A stretch of DNA of 33,798 bases from Flavobacterium sp. (GTDB taxonomy: Bacteria; Bacteroidota; Bacteroidia; Flavobacteriales; Flavobacteriaceae): positions 26,671 through 60,468 of the forward strand of contig NVUT01000020.1 of the NCBI GenBank assembly GCA_002733185.1, read 5' to 3'. Shown here in pieces: positions 16,444 to 23,701 of the stretch (the first letter of the stretch is position 1; every line of letters starts with the position of its first letter). The translations under genes and the position numbers were made by a program. The notes below the pieces were generated by a model, which worked only from the letters and a program-made list of their open reading frames with translations, searched no databases and was not told the origin of the DNA.

Positions 16444-17127
16444 ATGAAGACATTCACCAAAAAAATATTACCCTATTTGATTACCAGCTTGTTGGTAATT
16501 GGATTTTGGAAAATGTGGACTTGGACAGATAATTACGCCTGGAATCCGATAGGTAAAGAATTGCTAATGCTTGACATTGCATTGACTTCAATATTCTTCT
16601 ACAAGACTATTTTTTGGTTGGTAACAGCGAACCTTACTGTATTCGGACTAATGCAACTAAGAAAAAAGAAATTTAAGACTGCGGGAATTGTTATAGCACT
16701 AACATTGTCTTATCACTTCACAGTTGGACAAGTAATCGACAAAAAATGTGCGTTTCATTACTATTCTGTTTTTCATAACCAATCTGTTGCCGAAGGATAC
16801 ATTGCCCGACCGATTGAAGAAGCAGGTTATGAAATCGGAGAAATTTTGACCGAGAAAATCGTAGACAAGGAAATGAAATACAGACGATATGCAATTCTCG
16901 GACTTCAAAAAATTGACTATCAACCAGCGACTGAACTAATGGGACAAATTCTTTTTGACAACTCGGAACTCGAAATTTATCGAGCAGACGCTTACGAAAC
17001 ATTAAAAACGTTTGATAATGAAAAATCTAACAAACTGTTAGGCGAATTCAGAAAACAGGCAAATGACACAACCGAAAACAAGGTTGTTGAACTTGGTGAA
17101 TATTTTTATGAAAACAGAGAAAAATAA
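16444..17127 (+). CDS. Membrane protein with HEAT-like cytoplasmic tail, unknown function
   Basis: The 227-aa protein has three likely membrane segments in its first ~96 residues: LPYLITSLLVIGFWKMW, a long ALTSIFFYKTIFWLVTANLTVFGLM stretch, and TAGIVIALTLSYHFTVG. A soluble C-terminal part follows. Within it, MKYRRYAILGLQKIDYQPATELMGQIL and LEIYRADAYETLKTFDNEKSNKLLGEF look like paired-helix HEAT-type repeats, suggesting protein-protein contacts. No family is recognised. It starts 17 bp after the GTT of its cassette and is the only gene there. Confidence 0.7.
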   Translation: MKTFTKKILPYLITSLLVIGFWKMWTWTDNYAWNPIGKELLMLDIALTSIFFYKTIFWLVTANLTVFGLMQLRKKKFKTAGIVIALTLSYHFTVGQVIDKKCAFHYYSVFHNQSVAEGYIARPIEEAGYEIGEILTEKIVDKEMKYRRYAILGLQKIDYQPATELMGQILFDNSELEIYRADAYETLKTFDNEKSNKLLGEFRKQANDTTENKVVELGEYFYENREK

Positions 17128-17137
17128 AAAAGGCAGC

Positions 17138-17268
17138 TGCTAACAATGTATATAAAAAATAGGCGAAACAGTAGTAAAATCAAGGGTTTTAGCTCGTATC
17201 AAACTTTGTGCTTAACCGAAAGTTTCGTGCTTCGTAATCGCCTACTTTTCATATACTAACCGTTACGG
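17138..17268 (+). repeat. attC-like site 9
   Basis: R'' TGCTAAC, AAT, L'' GTATATAAAAAATAGGCG; L' CGCCTACTTTTCATATAC, TAACC, R' GTTACGG. The stem matches site 2 except that AGCGG/CCGCT is replaced by AGGCG/CGCCT, a compensated change. A/C at positions 7 and 12. R'' GCTGCTAAC matches the cassette 9 start GTTAGCAGC. Confidence 0.9.
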
Positions 17269-17669
17269 GCAAGTAGAATTCATTTCCAAACTGCTGTAAA
17301 CAAGTAATTTATCTTCTTGTGTTTTTCAACCTCAACTTATTTACGAAGGTCTGTATAAAAAGAAAAAACGTGTTTTTTTTTCGGCGCGGGCAAAAATAAA
17401 AAATTCAGAGTTTATTCCGTTTTTATTTGGTTAATTATGGAAAGCCACAAGCTGAATGAAGATTTTTTTGTTCCGTTTTTGCTAAGTAAAAGTAGTCATA
17501 GAATTTTTTATTTTTAGCGATGTTCCGTTCTCTTTTCATGTTATGGAACCGCAAATATTATGAAGATTTTTTTGGTTCGGCTTTATCTTCAAGTCAAAAA
17601 AAACATTTTTCTTTTGGGATGGTTTGTTTTTATTTACTTGGTTCCGTTTTTTTTCTTTTGGAGACCTGC
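17269..17669 (+). other. Payload of cassette 10: no convincing gene
   Basis: The ~400 bp between attC sites 9 and 10 contain no long ORF with recognisable features. Imperfect repeats of a GAAGATTTTTTTG(G)TTC(C/G)G-type sequence occur near 17459 and 17562, with other TTCCGTTTTT-like strings. The best small ORF is 17538-17687 (49 aa, MLWNRKYYEDFFGSAL..., one hydrophobic stretch FGMVCFYLLGSVFFLL). Its stop codon lies in the attC. The sequence could be a decayed gene, a small membrane peptide or a non-coding RNA or promoter cassette. The cassette ends are intact (GTTACGGGCA... and ...TGCCCGCAAC). Confidence 0.6.
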
Positions 17670-17799
17670 CCGCAACATCGTATATAGTTTATTGCTTAAA
17701 ATTACTTTCTAGCAAATATTGGTTTTGCTTTTCTATTCGGGTTTTATTTGCTAAATTCGGTGCTTTATCACGCAACAAACCATATACGCACCGTTGTAG
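17670..17799 (+). repeat. attC-like site 10
   Basis: R'' CCGCAAC, ATC, L'' GTATATAGTTTATTGC; L' GCAACAAACCATATAC, GCACC, R' GTTGTAG. The stem is perfect except for A/C at positions 7 and 12. R'' matches the cassette 10 start apart from one further wobble-type change at position 4. Confidence 0.88.
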
Positions 17800-17889
17800 C
17801 CAATTTGAAAAATCAAGATTACAGTAAATAATTTAACTTAAAAATCCTGCCTTTGTGTGGCAGGATTTAAAACAATATTTTATTATTAA

Positions 17890-18654
17890 TTAGAAGTTTG
17901 CAACTCCTCCGTCAGCGATTATTTCTTCCCCTAAGATAAAGGAAGAGTCGTCAGAAGCTAAGAAAACAGCAACTCTCCCCATTTCTTTTGGTTGTCCAAT
18001 TCTTTTTATAGGGATTAAGTCTTCAAACCCCGACTTTGCTTGACTTATTACTTCTTCAGGCAATCCCATTTTTCCAAATACTGGAGTTTCAATTGTTCCC
18101 GGACTTAATACGTTCACTCTAATATTTCTATCTAATAAGTCAGATGAAAATGAACGAGCAAAAGAGCGGACACCAGCTTTTGCAGCAGCATATACAGCCA
18201 TCCCTGAAAAAGCTTTATGAGCTGCAATTGAAGCAGTTAACACTATTGAAGAACCATCTTTAAGATATGGAAGAGCCTTTTGTACTGTAAAAAAAACACT
18301 CTTTAAATTTAGATCCATCATTTTTTCATAATCAGATTCAGCAGTTTCAACAACCGAACCTAATGTACCTGAGCCAATGCCACCACCTGCGTTTACTACG
18401 AGAATATCTAATTTTCCGTATTTCTCATTTGTTTCTTTGAATATTCTTTCTAAATCTTCAAGTTTAGTAACATCCCCTTTTATAGCACTAAAATCTGACC
18501 CTAATTTATCAATGGATGCGTCCAATGTTTCTTGGTTTCTACCAACAATCACACCTTTAGCCCCTTCCTTTTTAAATTCTTGGGCAATGCCAAACCCTAT
18601 ACCGCTATTTCCACCTGTAATAACAGCTACTCTATCTTTTAATCTCATATTCAT
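17890..18654 (-). CDS. SDR-family oxidoreductase
   Basis: Short-chain dehydrogenases use NAD(P)H to reduce or oxidise carbonyl/hydroxyl groups in the cytoplasm. The 254-aa protein is typical. It has the Rossmann motif ITGGNSGIG (residues 13-21), the structural motif VVNAGGG (near 88), the catalytic Ser region (VLTASIAA) and YAAAKAG, which contains the YxxxK pair. The C-terminal FLASDDSSFILGEEIIADGG is also usual for the family. The substrate is unknown. It is the only minus-strand gene of the array and is divergent from an HxlR regulator in the same cassette. Pairs of HxlR regulator with a reductase commonly respond to reactive carbonyls or quinones. An 85-bp shared promoter region with a perfect palindrome separates the two starts. 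Confidence 0.92.
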   Translation of the reverse strand: MNMRLKDRVAVITGGNSGIGFGIAQEFKKEGAKGVIVGRNQETLDASIDKLGSDFSAIKGDVTKLEDLERIFKETNEKYGKLDILVVNAGGGIGSGTLGSVVETAESDYEKMMDLNLKSVFFTVQKALPYLKDGSSIVLTASIAAHKAFSGMAVYAAAKAGVRSFARSFSSDLLDRNIRVNVLSPGTIETPVFGKMGLPEEVISQAKSGFEDLIPIKRIGQPKEMGRVAVFLASDDSSFILGEEIIADGGVANF

Positions 18655-18675
18655 ATATTTTTTAATTAATTTGAT

Positions 18676-18700
18676 TGCAAATATATTCAGTATATTTGCA
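18676..18700. promoter_or_regulatory. Palindromic operator with a -7 box in each arm (SDR/HxlR)
   Basis: TGCAAATATA, 5 bp, TATATTTGCA is a perfect 10-bp inverted repeat between the divergent starts. Each arm read outward contains TATATTTG, matching the Bacteroidota -7 consensus TAnnTTTG for that direction. A TTTG lies at 18670-18673, 17 bp before the rightward -7 box, slightly short of the usual 19. A dimeric winged-helix regulator bound here would cover both promoters. I infer that the HxlR protein is that regulator. Confidence 0.65.
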
Positions 18701-18739
18701 TCGAACTAAAAGTTGCATACATACAATAAAGTGCGTACT

Positions 18740-19120
18740 ATGAGAAAAGCAAATTCAACAAATTATGAAAATCAAAAAAAGTTGGAGGAATCCTGTGGAT
18801 TGACATATGCTATGATATTACTCTCTGGAAGATGGAAAGTAAATATTTTGTGGAATATAAATAATGGAATAAATAGATATGGAAGGTTAAAAAATGGAAT
18901 TCCAGGAATTTCAGAAAAAATGCTCACACAACGTCTTAGAGATATGGAAAATGAAGGCTTGATTATAAGAAAAGACTTCAATAAAGTACCACCTCACGTT
19001 GAATATTATCTTACAGAATCCAGCAAACAATTAACTCCAATATTAGATAAATTATGTAATTGGGGTTCTCAAGTTCGACCTATGTTAATGGAATTAGAAA
19101 AACAATTAACAGCTGATTAA
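18740..19120 (+). CDS. HxlR-family winged-helix transcriptional regulator
   Basis: HxlR regulators bind as dimers to palindromes and often sense electrophiles through a conserved N-terminal cysteine. The protein shows the family pattern: ESCGLTYAMILLSGRWKVNILWNI, RYGRLKNGIPGISEKMLTQRLRDMENEGLIIRKDF, and VPPHVEYYLTESSKQLTPILDKLCNWG. The expected Cys is present in ESCG. I prefer ATG 18740 (126 aa) over the track start at 18713. It removes a non-conserved MHTYNKVRT leader and leaves space after the palindrome and -7 box. It is divergent from the SDR gene and very likely controls it and itself. Confidence 0.92.
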   Translation: MRKANSTNYENQKKLEESCGLTYAMILLSGRWKVNILWNINNGINRYGRLKNGIPGISEKMLTQRLRDMENEGLIIRKDFNKVPPHVEYYLTESSKQLTPILDKLCNWGSQVRPMLMELEKQLTAD

Positions 19121-19132
19121 AAGAAAAACTGG

Positions 19133-19322
19133 CTACAACAATGGCTATAGTTAATACGGGTTTTGGTGCTTAATCCAAAGTGAAGTGCCTTGAATAAAGT
19201 CCGCAAAATTTTCAATTTTGCGTGTCTATTGAAATAAAGAAAAAATTAAAAATTTGGCTAAGTGCAAGTCCGAAAGTTCAGTCCCCTGAATTCCCGTACT
19301 AACCATAGCCTAACCGTTGGCA
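19133..19322 (+). repeat. attC-like site 11 (long class, 190 bp)
   Basis: R'' CTACAAC, AAT, L'' GGCTATAGTTAATACGGG; L' CCCGTACTAACCATAGCC, TAACC, R' GTTGGCA. A/C at positions 7 and 12. The centre carries CGCAAAATT/AATTTTGCG plus a second AAAATT...AATTT strand. R'' TGGCTACAAC matches the cassette 11 start GTTGTAGCCA, proving the divergent pair is one cassette. Confidence 0.88.
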
Positions 19323-19345
19323 AGCATTAGAAAAACGAACTCAGA

Positions 19346-20077
19346 ATGAAAATTTGTTTGGCACAAAGTGAATCAAAAAAAGGAGATATAAATTGGAATA
19401 TTTCAAATCATAAAAAATGGATTGAAGTTGCAATTTCCCAAAATGCCGACTTAATTGTGTTCCCTGAATTATCATTAACAGGTTATGAACCAAATCTTGC
19501 CAACAAGTTAGCAACCGACCAAAATGACCTAAGACTAAATGAATTTCAAGAATTGAGTGATAAATGCAAAATCTCAATAGGAGTTGGATTACCAACTAAA
19601 ACTGAAAACGGAATTTTAATAAGTATGGTTATCTTTCAGCCTAACCAGCAAAGACAAACTTACTCAAAACAAGAACTTCATTCTGATGAAAAAAAACATT
19701 TTATTCAAGGAAATGAACAAATAATCATACCAAATAATAATGAAAGAATTGCACCTGCAATTTGTTATGAATCTTTACAACAAGAACATATTAAAAAGGC
19801 TTGTGAATTAAACGCAAACATTTACTTGGCAAGTGTCGCTAAACCTCAAGATGGAATTGAAAAAGCGTTAAACTACTTTCCAAAAGTTGCAAAGCAATAT
19901 TCAATGCTAATATTTATGGTTAATTGCATTGGTTTTTGTGACAATTTTAAAAGTGTAGGACAGACTTCAATTTGGGACGAAAACGGAATTTTAATAGGAC
20001 AATTAGATAGCAAAAATGAAAGTATGTTAATCTTTGACACTAAAACAAAAGAAATAATCATAAAAAATGAAAATTAG
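19346..20077 (+). CDS. Carbon-nitrogen hydrolase (nitrilase superfamily)
   Basis: Nitrilase-fold enzymes hydrolyse amides, carbamoyl groups or nitriles through a Glu-Lys-Cys triad. All three are visible in order: Glu in VFPELSLTGYEP (near residue 41), Lys in QTYSKQELHSDEKKHF (near 109), and Cys in PAICYESL (near 139). The second conserved Glu may be the one in ICYESL. Length (243 aa) fits the small amidase branches such as omega-amidase or N-carbamoyl hydrolases; the substrate cannot be told. It overlaps the following acetyltransferase gene by 11 nt, so the two are co-translated in one cassette, perhaps acting on the same small molecule. Confidence 0.9.
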   Translation: MKICLAQSESKKGDINWNISNHKKWIEVAISQNADLIVFPELSLTGYEPNLANKLATDQNDLRLNEFQELSDKCKISIGVGLPTKTENGILISMVIFQPNQQRQTYSKQELHSDEKKHFIQGNEQIIIPNNNERIAPAICYESLQQEHIKKACELNANIYLASVAKPQDGIEKALNYFPKVAKQYSMLIFMVNCIGFCDNFKSVGQTSIWDENGILIGQLDSKNESMLIFDTKTKEIIIKNEN

Positions 20078-20597
20078 AATTGCTGAATTAAAGGACTTAG
20101 AAAAAATAATTCAGATTTATAGCAAATGTAAAATTGAATTAGACAATCAAGGGATTTTTCAATGGACAGACAATTATCCAAATTCTAAGATTATTATGAC
20201 TGATATTCATAAAGGAATTCTTTACTTATTGGAATACAAAAATGAAATTATCGGAACAATAAATATTAGTAAAGAGCAAGAAAAAGAATATGGAAAAATT
20301 GAATGGAAATTTAATGAAGGTAAAATCTTAGTAATTCATAGACTTGCAATCGACCCAAAAGAACAAGGGAATGGTTTTGCTCGGAAACTAATGGACTTTG
20401 CAGAAGATTATGCAGAAAAAAAAGGTTATACATCAATTAGACTTGATGCTTTTAGTCAAAATGAAAGAGTAATTAAATTTTACAAAAAAAGGAACTATTT
20501 TTTAAGAGGGAAAGTTAATTTTCCAGAAAGAGAATATCCTTTTTACTGTATGGAAAAAGAAATAAAAACGCTTGCCAACAAAGTGTATAAACAATAA
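20067..20597 (+). CDS. GNAT-family N-acetyltransferase
   Basis: GNAT enzymes move an acetyl group from acetyl-CoA to an amine of a small molecule or protein. The fold is recognised from the N-terminal MKIRIAELKDLEKIIQIYSKC. The CoA-binding part follows: LVIHRLAIDPKEQGNGFARKLMDFAEDYAEKKGYTSIRLDAFSQNERVIKFYKKRNYFLRG, with QGNGFA as the pyrophosphate-binding Q/RxxGxG/A loop. Length 176 aa is normal. The gene overlaps the nitrilase gene by 11 nt. Its last codons (LANKVYKQ) and stop lie inside attC site 12, so cassette exchange would leave the frame end intact only because the attC travels with the gene. Confidence 0.92.
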   Translation: MKIRIAELKDLEKIIQIYSKCKIELDNQGIFQWTDNYPNSKIIMTDIHKGILYLLEYKNEIIGTINISKEQEKEYGKIEWKFNEGKILVIHRLAIDPKEQGNGFARKLMDFAEDYAEKKGYTSIRLDAFSQNERVIKFYKKRNYFLRGKVNFPEREYPFYCMEKEIKTLANKVYKQ

Positions 20598-20760
20598 GGG
20601 TTTCAGTGCTTAATCGAAGTTTGGTACATTTTACAAAGTCCGCAAAATTTACAATTTTGCAGATTAATTATTAAAGAAAAAATTGTAAATTTGGCTAAGT
20701 AATAAACCGAAAAGTAAGTACATTTTTAATCCCTTACTGTTCATACACAAACCGTTGTAG
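20573..20760 (+). repeat. attC-like site 12 (long class, 188 bp)
   Basis: R'' TGCCAAC, AAA, L'' GTGTATAAACAATAAGGG; L' CCCTTACTGTTCATACAC, AAACC, R' GTTGTAG. Nearly the same centre as site 7. A/C at positions 7 and 12. R'' GCTTGCCAAC matches the cassette 12 start GTTGGCAAGC. Confidence 0.88.
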
Positions 20761-20780
20761 CACATTTGAGAAAAAACGAA

Positions 20781-21272
20781 ATGCAGAAATTAATAATAAT
20801 CATTTTCATTCTAATTTACAATCTGAATTTCGGACAGGAAAAAGTATATAAACTGATTTCAAAAACTGAAAATTCAGATATTAATTACAAAGCATTTAAA
20901 GATTTTGACGATTTTAAAATCTACAAAAATGACGGATTGAAAAAAGCGTTTAATCCAAAAAAAGGAGAAAATGATATTTATGTATTCATTTCAGAATTTA
21001 AAGGAGATTCGTTTGATGGAACTCGCAAAACTTTTCACGATTATCTGATTTTAAAAGTTGACTCTAAATCTGATATAATAATTGATGGATTTCAATACAC
21101 ATTGGAATGGGCTGAACCACCAGCAATATCGGATTTATATCGTGTGACTGAAAAAAATATAAAAATCAGTAATGGTTTGAAAATGGATTTGCTGAAAATG
21201 GAACTTGACAAAGATTATCAAACTGAATACAGAAAATATTTGACTGATAGCGGAAAACTAAATCTGAATTAA
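20781..21272 (+). CDS. Secreted or periplasmic protein of unknown function
   Basis: Translation from ATG 20781 gives 163 aa starting with a clear signal peptide (MQKLIIIIFILIYNLNFGQEK); cleavage near FGQ is typical of Flavobacteriia. The track start at 20766 uses TTG and adds MRKNE, which is less likely. The mature part (VYKLISKTENSDINYKAFKDFDDFKIYKNDGLKKAF, DIYVFISEFKGDSFDG) shows no family I recognise. It is followed 6 nt later by a four-segment membrane protein in the same cassette, so the two may form an envelope pair. Confidence 0.68.
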   Translation: MQKLIIIIFILIYNLNFGQEKVYKLISKTENSDINYKAFKDFDDFKIYKNDGLKKAFNPKKGENDIYVFISEFKGDSFDGTRKTFHDYLILKVDSKSDIIIDGFQYTLEWAEPPAISDLYRVTEKNIKISNGLKMDLLKMELDKDYQTEYRKYLTDSGKLNLN

Positions 21273-21278
21273 AAAAAC

Positions 21279-21740
21279 GTGAAGAATTCAACCAAACTAA
21301 CTTTTTTATCAATTCTATTTAATTTAATTGTTGCTGGAATAATTATAATTTGGACTTTTGGTTTTAAAGATTTGATTGATTTTATAACTAGTCTTCCATT
21401 AAATTTGCTTGTTGGAATATGTGGTTTATTCATTGCAGGATATTATATCTCTTTAAAAATGGAAAAACTCATAAAATTCAGAAAATGGAATTCAGTTTTG
21501 ATCGGAATAATTGGACTGATTTTGATTTTACTCATAGGAGTTTTAATTGGTTCTTCAGTTGGGTTTATTGAAGAAGGAATTGAGACCTTTGACAGAGAAA
21601 ATGGAATTAAAAACGCATTATTTGATTACTATGTAAAACCATTATTTTGGATTTTTCTATTTGGAATAATTCCAACAGTAATTGTCGGAGGAATTTTAGG
21701 TTATGGAATTAAAAAAAACGTGCTACAACACCGTATATAA
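21279..21740 (+). CDS. Four-segment membrane protein, unknown function
   Basis: The 153-aa protein has four hydrophobic stretches: FLSILFNLIVAGIIIIWTFGF, LLVGICGLFIAGYYISL, VLIGIIGLILILLIGVLIGSSVGF and FWIFLFGIIPTVIVGGILGYGI. It is an inner-membrane protein, with no family recognised. A GTG start at 21279 is used in the track, and no better ATG lies before the first segment. The last residues (NVLQHRI) and the stop TAA are encoded by the R'' box and L'' strand of attC site 13. It is downstream of the secreted protein gene by 6 nt. Confidence 0.65.
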   Translation: MKNSTKLTFLSILFNLIVAGIIIIWTFGFKDLIDFITSLPLNLLVGICGLFIAGYYISLKMEKLIKFRKWNSVLIGIIGLILILLIGVLIGSSVGFIEEGIETFDRENGIKNALFDYYVKPLFWIFLFGIIPTVIVGGILGYGIKKNVLQHRI

Positions 21741-21853
21741 TTTATTGCTAGTTCGTGCCTACTTACGAAAATCCTCGCGGATTTTCTATTCAGTTTTTAT
21801 TTACTAAATTAGGTGCTTAAACACGCAACAAACCATATACAAACACGTTACCA
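21723..21853 (+). repeat. attC-like site 13
   Basis: R'' CTACAAC, ACC, L'' GTATATAATTTATTGC; L' GCAACAAACCATATAC, AAACAC, R' GTTACCA. A/C oppositions at positions 7, 8 and 12. Central hairpin GAAAATCC-TCGC-GGATTTTC at 21767-21786. R'' GTGCTACAAC matches the cassette 13 start GTTGTAGCAC. Confidence 0.88.
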
Positions 21854-21865
21854 CACATTAGAAAA

Positions 21866-22162
21866 ATGAAAATCGGAACTACCATTTTAATAACATTTAT
21901 TTTATTAATCATTGTAATATTTTCAATGGGTGGCGGACACGGAACTTTTTTTCCAGCAAAAGTTGTTTATCCATTTACAATGTTAATTGCTATTTTGACA
22001 AAAAACGGAATTGGAATATTTCCGACAATAATTGCAATTACTCAAATCCCTATTTATTCGCTTATTTTGACAAAAAAACCAAAATGGAAATTTTATGTTC
22101 TTGGACTCCATATTTTGGCAGTTATTATTTGTTTAAACCTTCCAACCGAAATGTTTGATTAA
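21866..22162 (+). CDS. Small membrane protein, unknown function
   Basis: The 98-aa protein has three hydrophobic stretches (TTILITFILLIIVIFSM, YPFTMLIAILTKNGIGIFPTIIAI, FYVLGLHILAVIICLNL) and little else. It starts 13 bp after the cassette's GTT box. It is followed after 4 nt by another small membrane protein, and together they make up cassette 14. No family is recognised. The pair may form a heteromeric membrane complex. Confidence 0.62.
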   Translation: MKIGTTILITFILLIIVIFSMGGGHGTFFPAKVVYPFTMLIAILTKNGIGIFPTIIAITQIPIYSLILTKKPKWKFYVLGLHILAVIICLNLPTEMFD

Positions 22163-22166
22163 AATT

Positions 22167-22592
22167 ATGAAAAACGGAATTGTAAGAACTTTACTGTTTT
22201 ACGGAATAGGGTTTGGAATTGCAGGAATCATCTATCTGATTGTTGGAAATCCTTATATTCACGCTCCTGGATTACATCATCTAATAATGTTGTTGACTCT
22301 CATTCTAGGAATAATTTGGACAGTCTATTCAATTATAATTTACTTTTTAAAAAGGAAAACTCAAATACTATTTGGAATAATCATAACGAATTTAATAATA
22401 ATTTTAAGTTTACTTTTTTATATTTTTTATCCAACAATATTTAAAAACAAAACTTCTAATCCGAAAATAACAAACGAAATATTAACTAAAATGAAAGGAG
22501 ATTCAACTGAAATATTTCACAACGGAAATTTGATTTATTTAAAAGTTAAAGATTCTATATTATTAGATTTGAGAGAAAACAAAACGGAATAA
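22167..22592 (+). CDS. Small membrane protein with short soluble tail, unknown function
   Basis: Start ATG 22167 is preferred to the upstream TTG at 22155, which overlaps the previous gene. The 141-aa product has three membrane segments (TLLFYGIGFGIAGIIYLIVG, LIMLLTLILGIIWTVYSIIIYF, LFGIIITNLIIILSLLFYIFYP). A ~45-residue tail follows (EILTKMKGDSTEIFHNGNLIYLKVKDSILLDL). No family is recognised. It is the last gene of cassette 14, stopping 8 bp before the attC R'' box. Confidence 0.62.
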   Translation: MKNGIVRTLLFYGIGFGIAGIIYLIVGNPYIHAPGLHHLIMLLTLILGIIWTVYSIIIYFLKRKTQILFGIIITNLIIILSLLFYIFYPTIFKNKTSNPKITNEILTKMKGDSTEIFHNGNLIYLKVKDSILLDLRENKTE

Positions 22593-22599
22593 TAACGTG

Positions 22600-22733
22600 T
22601 GGTAACAACGTGTAAAATTCATTGCTAAGTTTTGGCTTACTTAGGAAAATCCTATCGGATTTTCAAGTTGGTTTTGTACTTATGAAGTTAATCGCTAATT
22701 TCACGCAACGAAATCTTACACACACCGTTCTAC
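22600..22733 (+). repeat. attC-like site 14
   Basis: R'' TGGTAAC, AAC, L'' GTGTAAAATTCATTGC; L' GCAACGAAATCTTACAC, ACACC, R' GTTCTAC. Here R'' and R' share only AAC/GTT complementarity in place. R'' GTGTGGTAAC instead matches its own cassette start GTTACCACAC. Hairpin GAAAATCC-TATC-GGATTTTC at 22645-22664. Confidence 0.88.
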
Positions 22734-22738
22734 ACCAT

Positions 22739-23245
22739 ATGAAAAAAGCATTAGTAATCATATTGACTTTAATCGGTTTTTTAGCATTTGGACAAGAAAA
22801 CAAACTTGAGCGAATTGATGATGAAGTGAATTCAATCAAATCTGATTCAACTCTTACTCAAACGGAATTTGATTGGGTTGAACTGACTGGAATTACGACA
22901 GATGGTGGTGGAATTTTAAAAGTTTGGCAGAACGATAATCGAATTTGTAAAATTGTAGAAGAAATCGGACTTTCTTATGGAAGGTTAAGAACAACAATTT
23001 ATTTGGATAACGAATTACCAATAAAAATAATTGAAACGGAAGAAAACTTTGGACACAAAAATGGAGAGCTGAATTACAAAGAACTGAACGAAGTTTTTAA
23101 AGCAACTATATATGTATTTGACTGGAAAAATGATGAAAGTGAAGTCAAACGAATTGGAAAAAGAATTATGAGCGAAGCAAGTTGCTCAATGTATGAATTG
23201 ACTGAATCAATAATAGAACGTGCTAAAAAAGCAACAACGGAATAA
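22739..23245 (+). CDS. Secreted or periplasmic protein of unknown function
   Basis: The track ORF begins at 22622 inside the attC. The real start is ATG 22739, six bases past the R' box, giving 168 aa. It opens with a signal peptide MKKALVIILTLIGFLAFGQEN with the FGQ cleavage region. The mature part (DWVELTGITTDGGGILKVWQNDNRICKIVEEIGLSYGRLRTTIYLDNELPIKIIETEENF) reads like a small beta-rich periplasmic protein. Its family is not recognised. It is the sole gene of cassette 15. Confidence 0.7.
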   Translation: MKKALVIILTLIGFLAFGQENKLERIDDEVNSIKSDSTLTQTEFDWVELTGITTDGGGILKVWQNDNRICKIVEEIGLSYGRLRTTIYLDNELPIKIIETEENFGHKNGELNYKELNEVFKATIYVFDWKNDESEVKRIGKRIMSEASCSMYELTESIIERAKKATTE

Positions 23246-23253
23246 AATACGGT

Positions 23254-23385
23254 GTAGAACAACGTATAACGTTCATAACGGCTGAATTTCCTATCGGAAA
23301 TTCCCGCTTATTTACTATATTTGGTTTTACTCGGAAAAGCACTACGTGTTTTTTCCGTTACGAAACGTTATACAACCCGTTGGCA
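23254..23385 (+). repeat. attC-like site 15
   Basis: R'' GTAGAAC, AAC, L'' GTATAACGTTCATAACGG; L' CCGTTACGAAACGTTATAC, AACCC, R' GTTGGCA. Only the position-12 A/C is present; position 7 is paired. Hairpin GAATTTCC-TATC-GGAAATTC at 23284-23303 is a compensated variant of the other sites. R'' GGTGTAGAAC matches the cassette 15 start. Confidence 0.88.
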
Positions 23386-23419
23386 ACTATAAAAACGAAA
23401 CTCAAATTGAATAATAAAC

Positions 23420-23458
23420 TTGCTGAATTAACTTTTTTGGTGTAAATTAGCACCAAAA
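23420..23458 (+). promoter_or_regulatory. Promoter and inverted-repeat operator of the ParD/ParE-like pair
   Basis: TTG (23420-23422), 20 bp, TAAATTAG (23443-23450) approximates the Bacteroidota promoter. TTTTGGTG (23435) and CACCAAAA (23451) form a perfect 8-bp inverted repeat centred on the -7 box. Antitoxins of this class usually bind such repeats to repress their own operon. The assignment is by position. Confidence 0.55.
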
Positions 23459-23467
23459 TAAAATATT

Positions 23468-23701
23468 ATGGCAAGACAAAGTATTTCATTCACTCAACCG
23501 AATGATGAGTGGTTAAAAAATCAAGTTGATAGAAAAGAGTATTCTACCAAAAGTGAGCTTGTAAACGATTTAATTAGACAAGCAAGAAAACAGCAAAGAC
23601 AAATTGACTGGATTAGTGCTAAATTGGAAAAAGCAGAAAATAGCGGATTTACGAATTTAAGTAAAGAGCAAATATTAGCGGAATCAAAGTCTTTAATTTA
23701 A
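23468..23701 (+). CDS. parD: ParD-like antitoxin (ribbon-helix-helix)
   Basis: The 77-aa protein has the ParD/CopG pattern: a short strand SISFTQPNDEWLKNQV, then KSELVNDLIRQARKQQ as helices, and a toxin-binding tail (AKLEKAENSGFTNLSKEQILAESKS). It neutralises the ParE-like toxin encoded next and should repress the operon. The stop TAA overlaps the toxin ATG by one base (TAATG). The pair fills cassette 16 with its own promoter. This is as expected for toxin-antitoxin cassettes, which must be expressed at any position in an array. Confidence 0.88.
   Translation: MARQSISFTQPNDEWLKNQVDRKEYSTKSELVNDLIRQARKQQRQIDWISAKLEKAENSGFTNLSKEQILAESKSLI

Noticed and set aside
17350-17400. Rho-independent terminator at the T-run before GGCGCGGGC
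   Set aside because: The T-run precedes the GC-rich stretch and no stable stem is evident on either strand.
17624-17827. 67-aa plus ORF MFLFTWFRFF...
   Set aside because: Most of it is translated attC site 10 and the start of the next cassette.
22622-22738. Extended start of the 22739 gene in the ORF track
   Set aside because: The extra 39 residues are translated attC. A clear signal peptide begins at ATG 22739.
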